From assembly GCF_001598235.1 (NCBI RefSeq), contig NZ_BCYO01000010.1, positions 1 to 64,000 on the forward strand: a stretch of DNA of 64,000 nt, read 5' to 3'. Source of the stretch: Polaromonas jejuensis NBRC 106434 (GTDB lineage: Bacteria; Pseudomonadota; Gammaproteobacteria; Burkholderiales; Burkholderiaceae_C). The translations under genes and the position numbers were made by a program. Below the pieces are notes generated by a model. It worked only from the letters and a program-made list of their open reading frames with translations. It was not told the origin of the DNA and did no database searches. This document shows, one piece after another, positions 27,301-35,436 of the stretch (its first letter is position 1; every line of letters starts with the position of its first letter).

Positions 27301-27422
27301 CGTGCTTGCCATTCGGACGTGCGTAGCTCGTTGTAGATCAGCCGGGCGACAAAAACCAGCAGCCCGAACAGGCCGATCAGGCCGATCATTAGCAGTAACT
27401 TGCTCCAGTTGCGTCGTGTCAC
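24393..27422 (-). CDS. Bifunctional penicillin-binding protein (GT51 transglycosylase plus transpeptidase), divergent type
   Basis: Inner-membrane cell-wall synthase of 1009 aa with one N-terminal helix (about residues 9-30) and a periplasmic body. The GT51 domain has the catalytic glutamate in LLFIEDRE (E161) but an atypical second motif, GASTLVTQIEKYRH, in place of the usual GGSTITQQLAKN. The transpeptidase motifs are complete: S496-T-A-K499, S602-V-N604 and K921-T-G923. The gap between the SxN and KTG motifs (about 320 residues) is much longer than in PBP1a/1b and holds a large insertion. The start is GTG at 27422. It is likely monocistronic and convergent with ptsI. Confidence 0.9.
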   Translation of the reverse strand: MTRRNWSKLLLMIGLIGLFGLLVFVARLIYNELRTSEWQARNLSELGRELTFKTEPGPSPSIRFPKPGPYDERLGYSSLPAYTEFLTRHDYLISQQARISPRLAQLTDRGLFPAYREKSQAGIDLLDCNRQSLYSQRFPGRSYANFESVPRLLADTLLFIEDRELLTTDYPHHNPSFDWSRFARALSDQLLHVFDKSHPTPGASTLVTQIEKYRHSPEGRTPSPQEKLRQMASASVRVYLDGENTLPARQQIVVDYLNTVPLAAKPGYGEISGLGDGLWAWYGRDFEEVNQLLDGDDMPLEDEPPQRRAEAFKQALSLMIAQRRPSYYLREGMADLQQLTDSHLRLLAASGTIPVALRDAALPIKLNLQQKPVDEPPISFVTRKAVTALRAHLSGLLHVKHLYDLDRLDLTAVTTMNGEMQGAVTTVLRQLKNPANAKAAELYGHNMLGSGDDPGKLIFSFTLFEQRGGANLLRVQTDNFDQPFDINEGARLNLGSTAKLRTLITYLEIVASLHQRYAGMKPKELAQLKVESQNVLSRWALDYLAKAQDRGLPAMLEAAMSRRYSGNPGEAFVTGGGVQTFTNFESEENYRVMTVREGFQQSVNLVFVRLMRDIVRHYQFEMAGASSESLEAQSEPRRQEILSRFADREGRQFLVRFYRKYHGKTPQEARELLLENMRPAPARLAVVFRSLEPDAGLEKFSTFMHEQFPKDGLSDAKLKALYEQYGPDKFSLADRGYIAGIHPLELWLLGFMRQHPEATLTQSLDASREERQAVYAWLFKTHHKTKQDKRIRQMLELEAFLEIGRDWRRLGYPFESLTPSYASAVGASGDRPAALAELMGIIVNKGMRLPLRKLENLDFAQATPYETHFENKAAVAERVLPEEITDVVRRALLDVVEGGTAKRLKGGLRQAKGKAVEVGGKTGTGDHRFEVRAPGGRLISSRAVNRSATFVFLIGDRFFGTITAYVREPYAANYKFTSALTVQLLKSLTPTLLPMMETGASAPSLACQN

Positions 27423-27886
27423 TTTTTTGGATTGGCAATGCGACTTGGCGAGAGTCTCTGATTGTCAAATTAATCACCCATTTCGCCTGTGTTGATTCTG
27501 GTGCAGATTGCAGAATTTTGGCAAAAAAAGTTCTCCCTATTGACAAATCATCGGGTCGAAAAACGCATTTTTGACTGAAATGCGACTCAGCAACTCAATC
27601 CCCGCCATCGTGATGGGGCTCAGGTTGGAAATCCTTGAAATCGTGCATCGGACCCATGCGAAGTGCCAGGCCAGGATGATCCCGGTTTTCGGTCTTGCCG
27701 GGTGTCTTTTTTTACCGGCATTTCTTGCCCGGCCGCCGCACCTCGTACGGGCCAGGTAGCTGCCGAGCTTGCTGACCCGGGGCGCATGGCTCCCGGCTCG
27801 AACCGTTCAATATCGAGCCGATCCTGAACATGCGCCTGCTGCTGGTTCCGCAGGGCCGGGAGCCTGGCTGTTCATCGGGGAGCGGG
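27423..27886. other. 464-base gap, no gene supported
   Basis: It lies between the PBP start (minus) and the 3' end of the EamA gene (minus). The first 170 bases are AT-richer than the surroundings and should hold the PBP promoter. A 62-codon open frame at 27571-27759 has no ribosome site or recognisable sequence. Confidence 0.5.
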
Positions 27887-28774
27887 CTATCTGCGTATCT
27901 TCCGCACGCGCGCACGTGTCCCCAGCAGCGCCGCTCCAATGATCATCACGGCCGCCAGGCCAATGCTCCAGGTCAGGGTGCGGCCGCTCACCAGCATCAG
28001 CAGGGCGGTGGAGCTCAGCGGGGTCAGGTAGCTCAGTATGCCGATCTGACGGGCGTCGCCGCGCTTGAGCGCCTTGTCCCACAGGAAAAATGCGGCACCC
28101 AGCGGCCCCAGGCCCATCACGGCCAGCAGCAGCCAGTCCTGGCCCGAGAGCGTCACCTGCGGCTCCAGCGCGACATGGCAGAGCAGCGACAGCAGGCCCG
28201 ACACGAGGCCGAACAGGCCAATCGCGGCGGTGGAAAAGCTTTGGCCCTTCAACTCGATGCGCTTGGTTTGCAGGGAGTAGTTGGCCCAGATGCAGGCCGA
28301 GCCCAGCGCCAGCAGGTAACCCAGGCCCGCGCTCCAGGCCGCATTGCTGGTGGCGGCGCCCGCCGGGTCGCGGCCGCCCAGAATGGCCAGCGCCGCGCCG
28401 GCAAAGCCCACCAGGGCGGCAATGACGTGCACCCTGTGCAGCTGGACACCTGGCAAATACAGCGGGGCCAGCACCACGATCAGCAAGGGCCACAGGTAAT
28501 TGACCAGATTCACTTCCACGGCCGGTGCGATGCGCAAGCCAATGAACAGCAGGAAGTGAAACCCGAACAGGGTGAACACCCCCAGGCCGAGCGTGCGCGG
28601 CGACACCGCCCATTGCCGCCGGTCCTTGATGACGAACGGCAAGGCCAGAACGCTGCCAATGATGAGCGCCAGACCCGTTAGCAGGAAGGGGGGAACATGT
28701 TTGAGCGAAACCCCCAGCGAGGCGAGGGTGGCCCATAGTGCGATGGCCCCCAGTGCGTATAAATTGGCTTGCAT
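27887..28774 (-). CDS. EamA/DMT family exporter (YddG-like)
   Basis: Ten-helix drug/metabolite transporter of 295 aa made of two EamA repeats. It resembles aromatic amino acid exporters of the YddG group, with MQANLYALGAIALWATLASLGVSLKHVPPFLLTGLALIIGS at the N terminus. I chose the ATG at 28774; longer starts up to 28807 are possible, but the added residues look unstructured. No clear regulator is adjacent except the AraC gene 0.4 kb away. The substrate is inferred only from family resemblance. Confidence 0.88.
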   Translation of the reverse strand: MQANLYALGAIALWATLASLGVSLKHVPPFLLTGLALIIGSVLALPFVIKDRRQWAVSPRTLGLGVFTLFGFHFLLFIGLRIAPAVEVNLVNYLWPLLIVVLAPLYLPGVQLHRVHVIAALVGFAGAALAILGGRDPAGAATSNAAWSAGLGYLLALGSACIWANYSLQTKRIELKGQSFSTAAIGLFGLVSGLLSLLCHVALEPQVTLSGQDWLLLAVMGLGPLGAAFFLWDKALKRGDARQIGILSYLTPLSSTALLMLVSGRTLTWSIGLAAVMIIGAALLGTRARVRKIRR

Positions 28775-28990
28775 GGCCGCCAGCATACGGGGTGCTGGCG
28801 GCGGCATCGTCGCGCAACGACGGTCTTTCTCTGGTCAGGGGGCGGCTACATCCGGTAACCGGCTTCACACGCCCGCTGCACGCCAGACACCCGGCCGGCA
28901 CCCGAGCGGAAGTGAAATGGGCTTATCCATAGGCTCATCTGCCGGTGCGGGTCGCCACAGGGATGAATTCCAGATTCAAGGAGAGACGCG

Positions 28991-29182
28991 ATGAAAAAAC
29001 TCACGATGGTGTTGCTGGCACTGGCCGGTCTGAGCGCCCTGTCCGGCTGTGTGGCCTATGTGCCCTATGACCAGGGCCGGCATTTCTACCACGGCGGTCC
29101 GGGCGCGGGCTATGGAGATCGCGACGGCGACGGGATGCGCGACCGACATGACCGCCGTCCCAACAATCCGTACCGTTACTAA
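28991..29182 (+). CDS. Small lipoprotein, Gly/Asp/Arg-rich
   Basis: A 63-aa protein with lipoprotein leader MKKLTMVLLALAGLSALSGC (lipobox LSGC, C20). The mature 43 residues are rich in Gly, Asp, Arg and Tyr (GAGYGDRDGDGMRDRHDRRPNNPYRY), including a DRDGDGMRD stretch like a calcium-binding loop of thrombospondin type-3 repeats. A strong GGAGAGACGCG ribosome site precedes the ATG. Similar short lipoproteins are common in Burkholderiales, with no known function. Confidence 0.82.
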   Translation: MKKLTMVLLALAGLSALSGCVAYVPYDQGRHFYHGGPGAGYGDRDGDGMRDRHDRRPNNPYRY

Positions 29183-29217
29183 GCCGGTGGCAGAACCGAT
29201 GGCCGGTTCAACCAGGC

Positions 29218-29934
29218 TCAATTTGGGCGCTGGCGGCGCATCGCTGCCGTCAGGGCCGAGGGCGACTGGTAGCCGCAATGCAGGGCGGTGTCGGCCACGG
29301 TCATGCCGTCGGCGCGCAAGGCCTGGGCCCGGCACAGGCGCTGGTTGCGCAGCCATTGCATCACGCTCAGGCCGGTTTCGCGCCGGCAGCGTGCGGCGAA
29401 TTGAGTCGGGCTCAAAAACACCTGCTGCGCCAGTTGGGCAACACTCAGCGGCTCATGCAGGCGCTCCCGCGTCCAGGCGGCGAGCTGCTCCCAGTCAATC
29501 GGGCGCTGGTAGCGCTGGTACGGCGGCGAGTTCGGCAGACTTTGCGCAGGGCGCCATGCCTCCAGCAGCAACCGCGGGCCGTAGTGCTGTGCCAGGCTGC
29601 CGGCTTGCGGCCGGTCCTGTTCCAGCGACAGCGCCAGATAGCGCGCCAGTGCCAGGGTTTGAGCCGCCTGCGCCGGATGGGACGGACAGCGCGCCCAGCC
29701 GGCCTGCGCAGTGTCCAGTACCAGGCAACGGCTGCCGTAGCGCGCTTCAAAGTCGTGCCGTTCACCAGGGGCAATCACGCAGCCCTGGCCGGCCGCGATG
29801 CGCTGGCCGCGGCCCTGCACTTCCAGTTCCAGCACCCCGTCGAGACCCAGCAGCACCTGAAAATGCGAATGGGCATGGCTGCCGTGCGAGGCGCCGTACC
29901 GGCGCAGCGACAGTGAATTTTGCGGTGCATTCAT
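29218..29934 (-). CDS. AraC family transcriptional regulator
   Basis: A 238-aa regulator with an N-terminal cupin-like sensing domain (HAHSHFQVLLGLDGVLELEVQGRGQRIAAGQGCVIAPGERHDF) and a C-terminal double helix-turn-helix (residues about 140-235: EPLSVAQLAQQVFLSPTQFAARCRRETGLSVMQWL, then TVADTALHCGYQSPSALTAAMRR). It is convergent with the small lipoprotein gene. Regulators of this type often control an adjacent exporter, and the EamA gene lies about 0.4 kb away on the same strand. The link is inferred. Confidence 0.88.
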   Translation of the reverse strand: MNAPQNSLSLRRYGASHGSHAHSHFQVLLGLDGVLELEVQGRGQRIAAGQGCVIAPGERHDFEARYGSRCLVLDTAQAGWARCPSHPAQAAQTLALARYLALSLEQDRPQAGSLAQHYGPRLLLEAWRPAQSLPNSPPYQRYQRPIDWEQLAAWTRERLHEPLSVAQLAQQVFLSPTQFAARCRRETGLSVMQWLRNQRLCRAQALRADGMTVADTALHCGYQSPSALTAAMRRQRPN

Positions 29935-30077
29935 CTCAGGCGATGCCGTTTGCGGCGTGATGGCTCATGGTGTGCCTTCAACAATGGGCGGGTGACGGGG
30001 GAACGGATGGGGCGAAATCCGGAAAGACTTCGCTATATGCTAGCGACAAATCCATAAGGATCATAAGGAGACCGTTT

Positions 30078-31211
30078 GTGAGAGCTTGGCGTTTGTACGC
30101 GGTGGGGGAGGGCCCGTTTCGCCTGATCGCGCAAGTGGTCTGCTGGTGCTTGCTGGCCTTGTGCGGAATGGCGCGTGCACAGCTACCCGGGCATTACCCC
30201 GCCGACTATGGCGCGGTGGTGGAGGCGGCGCGAAAAGAAGGCGTGGTGGTGGTTTACTCCACCACAGACTTGTCGGCCGTGGCGTCGCTGGTGCGCGATT
30301 TCGAATCTCTCTACCCCGGCGTTAGGGTTCAGTACCATAAGCTGATCAGTACCGATCTCTACCAGAGATACCTTGCTGAGACGGCGGCGCATCGACCCAC
30401 CGCCGATGTGTTGTGGAGTTCGGCCATGGATTTGCAGATCAAGCTGGCCAACGACCACCACGCGGCCACCTACAGGTCACCGGAAGCCGCCGCGCTGCCC
30501 GATTGGGCCATCTGGCGTGATGCGGCCTATGGCACGACCTTTGAGCCGGCCGTTTTTGTCTACAACAAGCGCATGGTCACCGGGCCGGAGATTCCGCAAA
30601 CCCATGCGGAGTTTGCCCATCTGCTGGCAACGCATCGCCAGAAATACGCAGGCCATGTCACCACCTATGACATTGAAAGATCTGCCGTGGGTTTTTTGTT
30701 TGCCACGCAGGACAGCCGCGTTCAGCCCGGTTTTTGGGACCTGGCAAGAGCACTGGGCAGCAGTGACGTGGAGAAGGGGTCAAACACGTCGGCGATGGTC
30801 GAGCGCATTGCGTCAGGAAAGGTGTATCTGGGCTACAACCTGATCGGATCATATGCCTTGACGCGTGCGCGGCGCGATCCGTCGATTGGCGTGGTGCTGC
30901 CCAGCGATTACACCCTGGTCATGTCGCGCATCGCATTGGTGTCAACAAGCGCGGCGCATCCGAATGCCGCGAGGCTGTGGCTGGACTACCTGCTGTCGTA
31001 CCGCGGGCAAAGCCTGCTGGCCAACCGGGCCGAGCTGTTTTCGGTGCGCGGCGATGTACCGGGGGAATTCTCGGCCGCCACCTTGCGGCAGTCGCTGGGT
31101 TCCAGCATCAAGGCCATCGGTGTCGGGCCTTCCCTGCTGGTCTTTCTTGACCACGCCAAACGGCAGGAGTTCTTGCAACGCTGGCGGCGTGAGACCGCAC
31201 CGGTCAAATAA
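30078..31211 (+). CDS. Periplasmic solute-binding protein without a transporter
   Basis: A 377-aa exported protein of the Fe3+/PgtC-like solute-binding type. The GTG at 30078 has AAGGAG seven bases upstream; the frame continues upstream but without a leader. The signal peptide ends in ARA-Q near residue 34. Blocks such as EAARKEGVVVVYSTTDLSAVASLVRDFESLYPGVRVQYHKL and HPNAARLWLDYLLSYRGQ are typical. No permease or ATPase is next to it; instead it is convergent with a TctDE-like two-component system, ending 8 bases inside that gene. It may present a ligand to the sensor kinase. Confidence 0.87.
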   Translation: MRAWRLYAVGEGPFRLIAQVVCWCLLALCGMARAQLPGHYPADYGAVVEAARKEGVVVVYSTTDLSAVASLVRDFESLYPGVRVQYHKLISTDLYQRYLAETAAHRPTADVLWSSAMDLQIKLANDHHAATYRSPEAAALPDWAIWRDAAYGTTFEPAVFVYNKRMVTGPEIPQTHAEFAHLLATHRQKYAGHVTTYDIERSAVGFLFATQDSRVQPGFWDLARALGSSDVEKGSNTSAMVERIASGKVYLGYNLIGSYALTRARRDPSIGVVLPSDYTLVMSRIALVSTSAAHPNAARLWLDYLLSYRGQSLLANRAELFSVRGDVPGEFSAATLRQSLGSSIKAIGVGPSLLVFLDHAKRQEFLQRWRRETAPVK

Positions 31212-32598
31212 GGTGCGCGGGCTTGAACTGAACCCGCACAAGCAGGCCTGGCCCGCCTCCGGCTGGGCTGTCCAGCGCGATCTGTGCATCATGCGACACG
31301 CAGATGTCCCGCACGATGGACAGACCCAGTCCTGAACCCTGAGCGTCCTTGTTGGGCCCGCGGTAAAAACGCTCAAATACTTTTTCTCGTTCGGACAGTG
31401 CAATACCCGGGCCGTTGTCTTCCACCTCCAGCACGGCCCACTCACCCTGCATGACTCGCACGGTGATGGCGCCATGGGCCGGCGTGTAGCGGATCGCATT
31501 GTCGATCAGGTTTGCCATCAGCTCGTGCAGCAAAAGCTCATTGCCCATGACCGGCACTTCGTGCTCCGGGCCTTCAAAGCTCAGGTCAATGGCCTTTCGC
31601 CGGGCCGCGGGCACATGCTCAAGCGCGGTATCCCGCGCAAGCGCCATCAGGTTCGCCACGCCGCTGTGATGGTTTTGCATGGCTTCGGGGTCTGAGCGCG
31701 CCATCAGCAGCAGTTGCCCAATCAGGCGCGTCTGGCTGTCAAGCCAGCGCCTGACCGTGGCCAGGGTTTCGTGCGACAACTCTGGCCGTCCCTGCCTGAG
31801 GGTGTATTCGACCTGGGTGCGCATTTCCGACAGCGGCGTGCGCAGTTGGTGGGAGGCATCGGCAATGAAGCGCTGCCGGCTCTCAATCAGTTTCTCGATG
31901 CGCGAGGTGTGCTGATTGAGTGCCTCAATCAAGGGCCGGATCTCATTCTGGACACGGGTCTGGTCGATGGGGCTGAGGTCAAAAGAGGAGCGCTTCACAA
32001 GGCTGTCGCGCAGCTCCATCAGGGGCCTCAGGCCCCGGCCCAGGCCGAGCCACACTAGCAGGCCGGCCGCGATGATCAGGACGGCCTGGCGCTGCAGGTC
32101 ATCGATCAATATCTGCCGCGACAGGGCGCTTCTGGATTCGCCGGTTTCGGCGACCAGGATCACCACCGGATCGGTCGTGCTCAGTCCGTACACCTGCTTG
32201 TAATAGGCCACCAGGTAGATGTCTTCGCCTTTGTACTGGGCTGTGTAAGTCACCTGCGTGTCGGCGGTGGATGTTCGCCGCGGCGGCATTGGCAAGTCAT
32301 CGTAGCCCGTCAGGGTTCTGCCATCCGGTGCCACCACGCGGTAGAAAATTCGTTCCTGCAGGTTCGATTCGAGCAGTTGCAGCGCCACATACGGCAAGTC
32401 CACGGCCAGCGCACCATCCCTGACGGTGACCTGGTCTGCGATGGTGTCGGCCGAGGCGACCAACAAGCTGTCAAAAGCATGGTTGGCGGTCAGATTGGCC
32501 GTGCGGTTGCTGAAAAATGCGTTGACCACAAGCAGCAGCCCCAGCGGGATGAGCAACCAGCGAAGCAGCTGAAGCCGAAGACTGTCAAGTTGCTTCAA
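31204..32598 (-). CDS. TctE-like sensor histidine kinase
   Basis: Inner-membrane kinase of 464 aa with two membrane helices around a periplasmic sensor domain of the 2CSK_N type (residues about 30-160). The H-box is ADASHQLRTP with phosphorylated H250, followed by the N box (NLIDNAIRYTP), G1 (DNGPGIA) and G2 (GSGLGLSIV). An in-frame TTG at 32598 is the likely start, because the frame upstream lies inside the regulator gene; translation is coupled to it through the 14-base overlap. The partner is the response regulator ending at 32585. TctE-type kinases sense carboxylates such as tricarballylate or citrate. Confidence 0.88.
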   Translation of the reverse strand: MKQLDSLRLQLLRWLLIPLGLLLVVNAFFSNRTANLTANHAFDSLLVASADTIADQVTVRDGALAVDLPYVALQLLESNLQERIFYRVVAPDGRTLTGYDDLPMPPRRTSTADTQVTYTAQYKGEDIYLVAYYKQVYGLSTTDPVVILVAETGESRSALSRQILIDDLQRQAVLIIAAGLLVWLGLGRGLRPLMELRDSLVKRSSFDLSPIDQTRVQNEIRPLIEALNQHTSRIEKLIESRQRFIADASHQLRTPLSEMRTQVEYTLRQGRPELSHETLATVRRWLDSQTRLIGQLLLMARSDPEAMQNHHSGVANLMALARDTALEHVPAARRKAIDLSFEGPEHEVPVMGNELLLHELMANLIDNAIRYTPAHGAITVRVMQGEWAVLEVEDNGPGIALSEREKVFERFYRGPNKDAQGSGLGLSIVRDICVSHDAQIALDSPAGGGPGLLVRVQFKPAHLI

Positions 32599-33250
32599 GG
32601 AGGTAGCCCAGTCCGCGCAGGGTAATGATCGAAACGCCAGAGTTGTGCAGTTGCTTGCGCAGCCGGTGGATGTAGATTTCAACCACATCCTGGCCCGTGG
32701 TGGCATCGACCGAGAACACCTTTTCGAAAAGCTTTTCCTTGCTGATGGCCTTGCCGCCGCGCAGCAGCAGCACTTCCAGTACCGCGTGCTCCTTGGGCCG
32801 AAGCGCCAGCGTGGCGCCGCCCAGCGTGAAAGTCCGGCCAACGCTTTCATAGCTCAAAGGCCCCAGCGTGATCAGCGGCGCGCTGACGCCATGCGCCCGC
32901 CGGATCAGGGCATGCAGGCGGGCTTCCAGTTCAGAGAGCTCAAAAGGCTTGGCCAGGTAGTCGTCGGCGCCCAGGTTGAGGCCGGCGACCCTGTCGCTGA
33001 GTTCGCCGCGCGCCGTGAGCACCATGACCGGCACGGTGCTGCCGCGTGCCCGCAGGCGCCGCAGGACCGTCAGCCCATCCATCGAAGGCAGTTCCAGATC
33101 GAGGATGACGGCATCGTAAGTCTGGGTGAACAACAGGTGGTCGGCATCCTGGCCATCATGGGCCATGTCGACGGCGTAACCACTGCCTTGCAAGGCCTTG
33201 GCGAGCCATTTGGCCAGCTCGGCACTGTCCTCTATCAATAGCAGACGCAT
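32585..33250 (-). CDS. TctD-like OmpR-family response regulator
   Basis: A 221-aa regulator with a receiver domain (phosphorylated D51 in VILDLELPSMDG, acidic E7-D8, lysine in AKPFE) and a C-terminal winged helix of the OmpR/PhoB type (residues about 125-218). It is the first gene of a pair with the kinase; the stop overlaps the kinase start. The binding-protein gene beyond the kinase, or the importer at 33490 divergent from it, is a plausible target. Confidence 0.93.
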   Translation of the reverse strand: MRLLLIEDSAELAKWLAKALQGSGYAVDMAHDGQDADHLLFTQTYDAVILDLELPSMDGLTVLRRLRARGSTVPVMVLTARGELSDRVAGLNLGADDYLAKPFELSELEARLHALIRRAHGVSAPLITLGPLSYESVGRTFTLGGATLALRPKEHAVLEVLLLRGGKAISKEKLFEKVFSVDATTGQDVVEIYIHRLRKQLHNSGVSIITLRGLGYLLEAT

Positions 33251-33489
33251 GTCAAATTCTCTTTGCTTTATCCGACCTGGATGATGGCTGCAGTTTCACT
33301 TCAAGCCCCTGATTGGGGCTTGCCTTGGATTAGGTGTTTTCCCTAGGATTCCCAAAAGTAAAGCGGCAGGAAAGGTCGTCTGCGCACACTGCCTTCATCG
33401 GTGGGGTCCGAGGTGCTTGCCTCCATGTGCGCATGACGCGCTTGGCCCCATCGCTGAATTTGACCATAAAACCTTTTAGGAGATAAACC

Positions 33490-34491
33490 ATGCTGAGCCG
33501 ACGCTTCCTGTTATCCGCCCTTGCCATCGCCGCTTCGTTGACTGCTTCGGCGGCGGCCGTTGCCGCCGAGAAAGTCACCATCATGGTGGGAGGCTACGAA
33601 AAACAAATCTACCTGCCTGCGAAGCTGACGGAGCGCCTGGGCTACTTCAAGGACGAGGGACTGGATGTTGAGCTGCTCAATCAGCCGGCCGGCGTCGATG
33701 CCGAGCTCCAGATGCTTGCCGGTGCCGTGGATGGTGTGGTGGGTTTTTATGACCACTGCGTGGACTTGCAGACCAAGGGCAAGTTTGTCCAGTCCATCGT
33801 TCAGTTCAGCCAGGCGCCGGGCGAAGTGATTCTGGTGTCCACCAAGCATCCCCAACTCAAGTCCATGGCCGACATGAAGGGCAAGACCGTGGGTGTGACA
33901 GGCCTGGGTTCTTCCACCAATTTTCTGACGCTGGCGCTGGCCGCTCGCGCCAATGTGCCTGTCGGCGATTTCACCACCTTGCCAGTCGGCGCCGGCACCA
34001 CTTTCATCGCCGCCATGCAGCAGGACAAGATTCAGGCCGGCATGACCACCGAGCCCACCATTTCCCGCATGGTCAAGACGGGTGAAGCCAAGGTGCTGGT
34101 GGACATGCGAACCGTGGAAAAAACCAAGGCGGCCTTGGGCGGCACCTACCCGGCGGCCTCGCTTTACATGGACGCCGCGTGGATCAACAGCCACAAGGAA
34201 ACCGCGCAAAAGCTGGCCAATGCCTTTGTCAAAACGATGAAATACATCAATACCCATACCGGTGCCGAAATCGCCGACAAGATGCCGCCCGAGTTCTATG
34301 TGGGCGACAAGGAGGGCTACATCAAGGCGCTCGATGACGGCAAGGCGATGTTCACGCCCGACGGTGTGATGCCCGCGGGCGGTCCCGAAACCGTGCTGGC
34401 CGTGCTTTCCGGTTTCTCGAAAAACATGAAAGGCAAGACAGTGGACCTGTCCAAGACCTATACCTCCGAGTTCGTCAAACGCGCCAAGTAA
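33490..34491 (+). CDS. ABC transporter substrate-binding protein (NMT1/SsuA-like)
   Basis: A 333-aa periplasmic protein of the nitrate/sulfonate/taurine-binding family. Signal peptide MLSRRFLLSALAIAASLTASAAAVAA, cleaved near residue 26. Then EKVTIMVGGYEKQIYLPAKLTERLGYFKDEGLDVEL, the family-typical start of the mature protein. AGGAGATAAACC precedes the ATG. Substrate not known; members bind nitrate, sulfonates, taurine, aromatic sulfonates or thiamine precursors. It is divergent from the TctD-like regulator and starts an SBP-ATPase-permease operon. Confidence 0.92.
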   Translation: MLSRRFLLSALAIAASLTASAAAVAAEKVTIMVGGYEKQIYLPAKLTERLGYFKDEGLDVELLNQPAGVDAELQMLAGAVDGVVGFYDHCVDLQTKGKFVQSIVQFSQAPGEVILVSTKHPQLKSMADMKGKTVGVTGLGSSTNFLTLALAARANVPVGDFTTLPVGAGTTFIAAMQQDKIQAGMTTEPTISRMVKTGEAKVLVDMRTVEKTKAALGGTYPAASLYMDAAWINSHKETAQKLANAFVKTMKYINTHTGAEIADKMPPEFYVGDKEGYIKALDDGKAMFTPDGVMPAGGPETVLAVLSGFSKNMKGKTVDLSKTYTSEFVKRAK

Positions 34492-34498
34492 GTTGGAC

Positions 34499-34527
34499 GC
34501 CGAGGGCCTGGTTCGCAGGCCTTCGGC
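34499..34527 (+). promoter_or_regulatory. Intercistronic hairpin after the binding-protein gene
   Basis: A 12-bp stem (GCCGAGGGCCTG with CAGGCCTTCGGC, one wobble pair) around GTTCG, 5 bases after the SBP stop, without a T tail. Such hairpins usually protect the upstream binding-protein mRNA and lower expression of the transporter genes behind it. Confidence 0.65.
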
Positions 34528-34596
34528 TGAAGCTTGTCTGCCGATGGCCCTTCCGGGCCTCGCACGCCTCGCTCCCCTGCACAAAGAGAACCATTT

Positions 34597-35421
34597 ATGA
34601 CTGATACCTCCAGCCCGGCCACACCAGCCGTAGAACTGATCAATGTGAGCCGCCGTTTTGTCACACCCGATGGCAAGTCCATGACGGCGATTCGTGACTT
34701 CAACATGACCATAGAGCGCGGCGAGTTTGTCGCCATCGTCGGCCCCACGGGCTGCGGCAAGTCGACCACGCTCAACCTGGTGACTGGCCTGGCCAAACCC
34801 TCGGCCGGCGAGGTGCGCCTGTTCGGCCAGCCCGTGGACGGCATCGACCCGCGCATCGGCTTTGTGTTTCAGACCGATGCCCTGTTTCCGTGGCGCAGCG
34901 TGATTGACAACGTGGTGGCCGGCCCGCTGTTTCGTGGCATGGCCAAGGACGAAGCCTATGCATGCGCCGAAAAATGGCTGGCGCGGGTGAACCTGAGCGG
35001 CCATGAGAGCAAATACCCGCACCAGCTCTCGGGCGGCATGCGCAAGCGCGTTTCCCTGGCGCAAACCTTCATCAACGAGCCGGAAATCCTCCTCATGGAT
35101 GAGCCCTTTTCCGCACTCGACGTGCAAACGCGGGTACTCATGCATGACGCCTTGCTGCAGCTGTGGTCGGAAGCCAAGGCTTCGGTGCTGTTTGTGACCC
35201 ACGACCTTGAAGAGGCGATTGGCCTGGCCGACAAGGTTTATGTCCTGACGGCCGGCCCGGCCACGGTGAAATCGGTTTATCCCATCGACATTCCACGGCC
35301 CCGCGTGGTGTCGGACATCCGTTACGACAAACAATTCATTGATATCTCCCAGACCATCTGGAATGACCTGCGCGACGAAGTGAAGCTGGGCGCCGCCCGT
35401 GCCGAAACCGTTGCCGCCTGA
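34597..35421 (+). CDS. ABC transporter ATP-binding protein (SsuB/TauB-like)
   Basis: A 274-aa ATPase of the nitrate/sulfonate importer family. Walker A GPTGCGKST at residues 49-57, Q-loop in IGFVFQTDALFPW, signature LSGGMRKRVSLAQTFI and Walker B ILLMDEPFSALD, then the switch histidine (VTHDLEEAIGLADKVYVL). The ATG at 34597 follows AAAGAGAACC; longer in-frame starts reach back to 34534. It is one operon with the binding protein and the permease. Confidence 0.92.
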   Translation: MTDTSSPATPAVELINVSRRFVTPDGKSMTAIRDFNMTIERGEFVAIVGPTGCGKSTTLNLVTGLAKPSAGEVRLFGQPVDGIDPRIGFVFQTDALFPWRSVIDNVVAGPLFRGMAKDEAYACAEKWLARVNLSGHESKYPHQLSGGMRKRVSLAQTFINEPEILLMDEPFSALDVQTRVLMHDALLQLWSEAKASVLFVTHDLEEAIGLADKVYVLTAGPATVKSVYPIDIPRPRVVSDIRYDKQFIDISQTIWNDLRDEVKLGAARAETVAA

Positions 35422-35436
35422 GCAAAAGGACTACAC

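Noticed and set aside
27571-27759. 62-codon open frame in the 27.4-27.9 kb gap
   Set aside because: No ribosome site, no recognisable motif and located in a promoter-like gap.
33511-35334. 607-codon minus-strand frame opposite the SBP and ATPase genes
   Set aside because: Antisense to two recognised ABC genes and of H/G/R-rich composition; a shadow.
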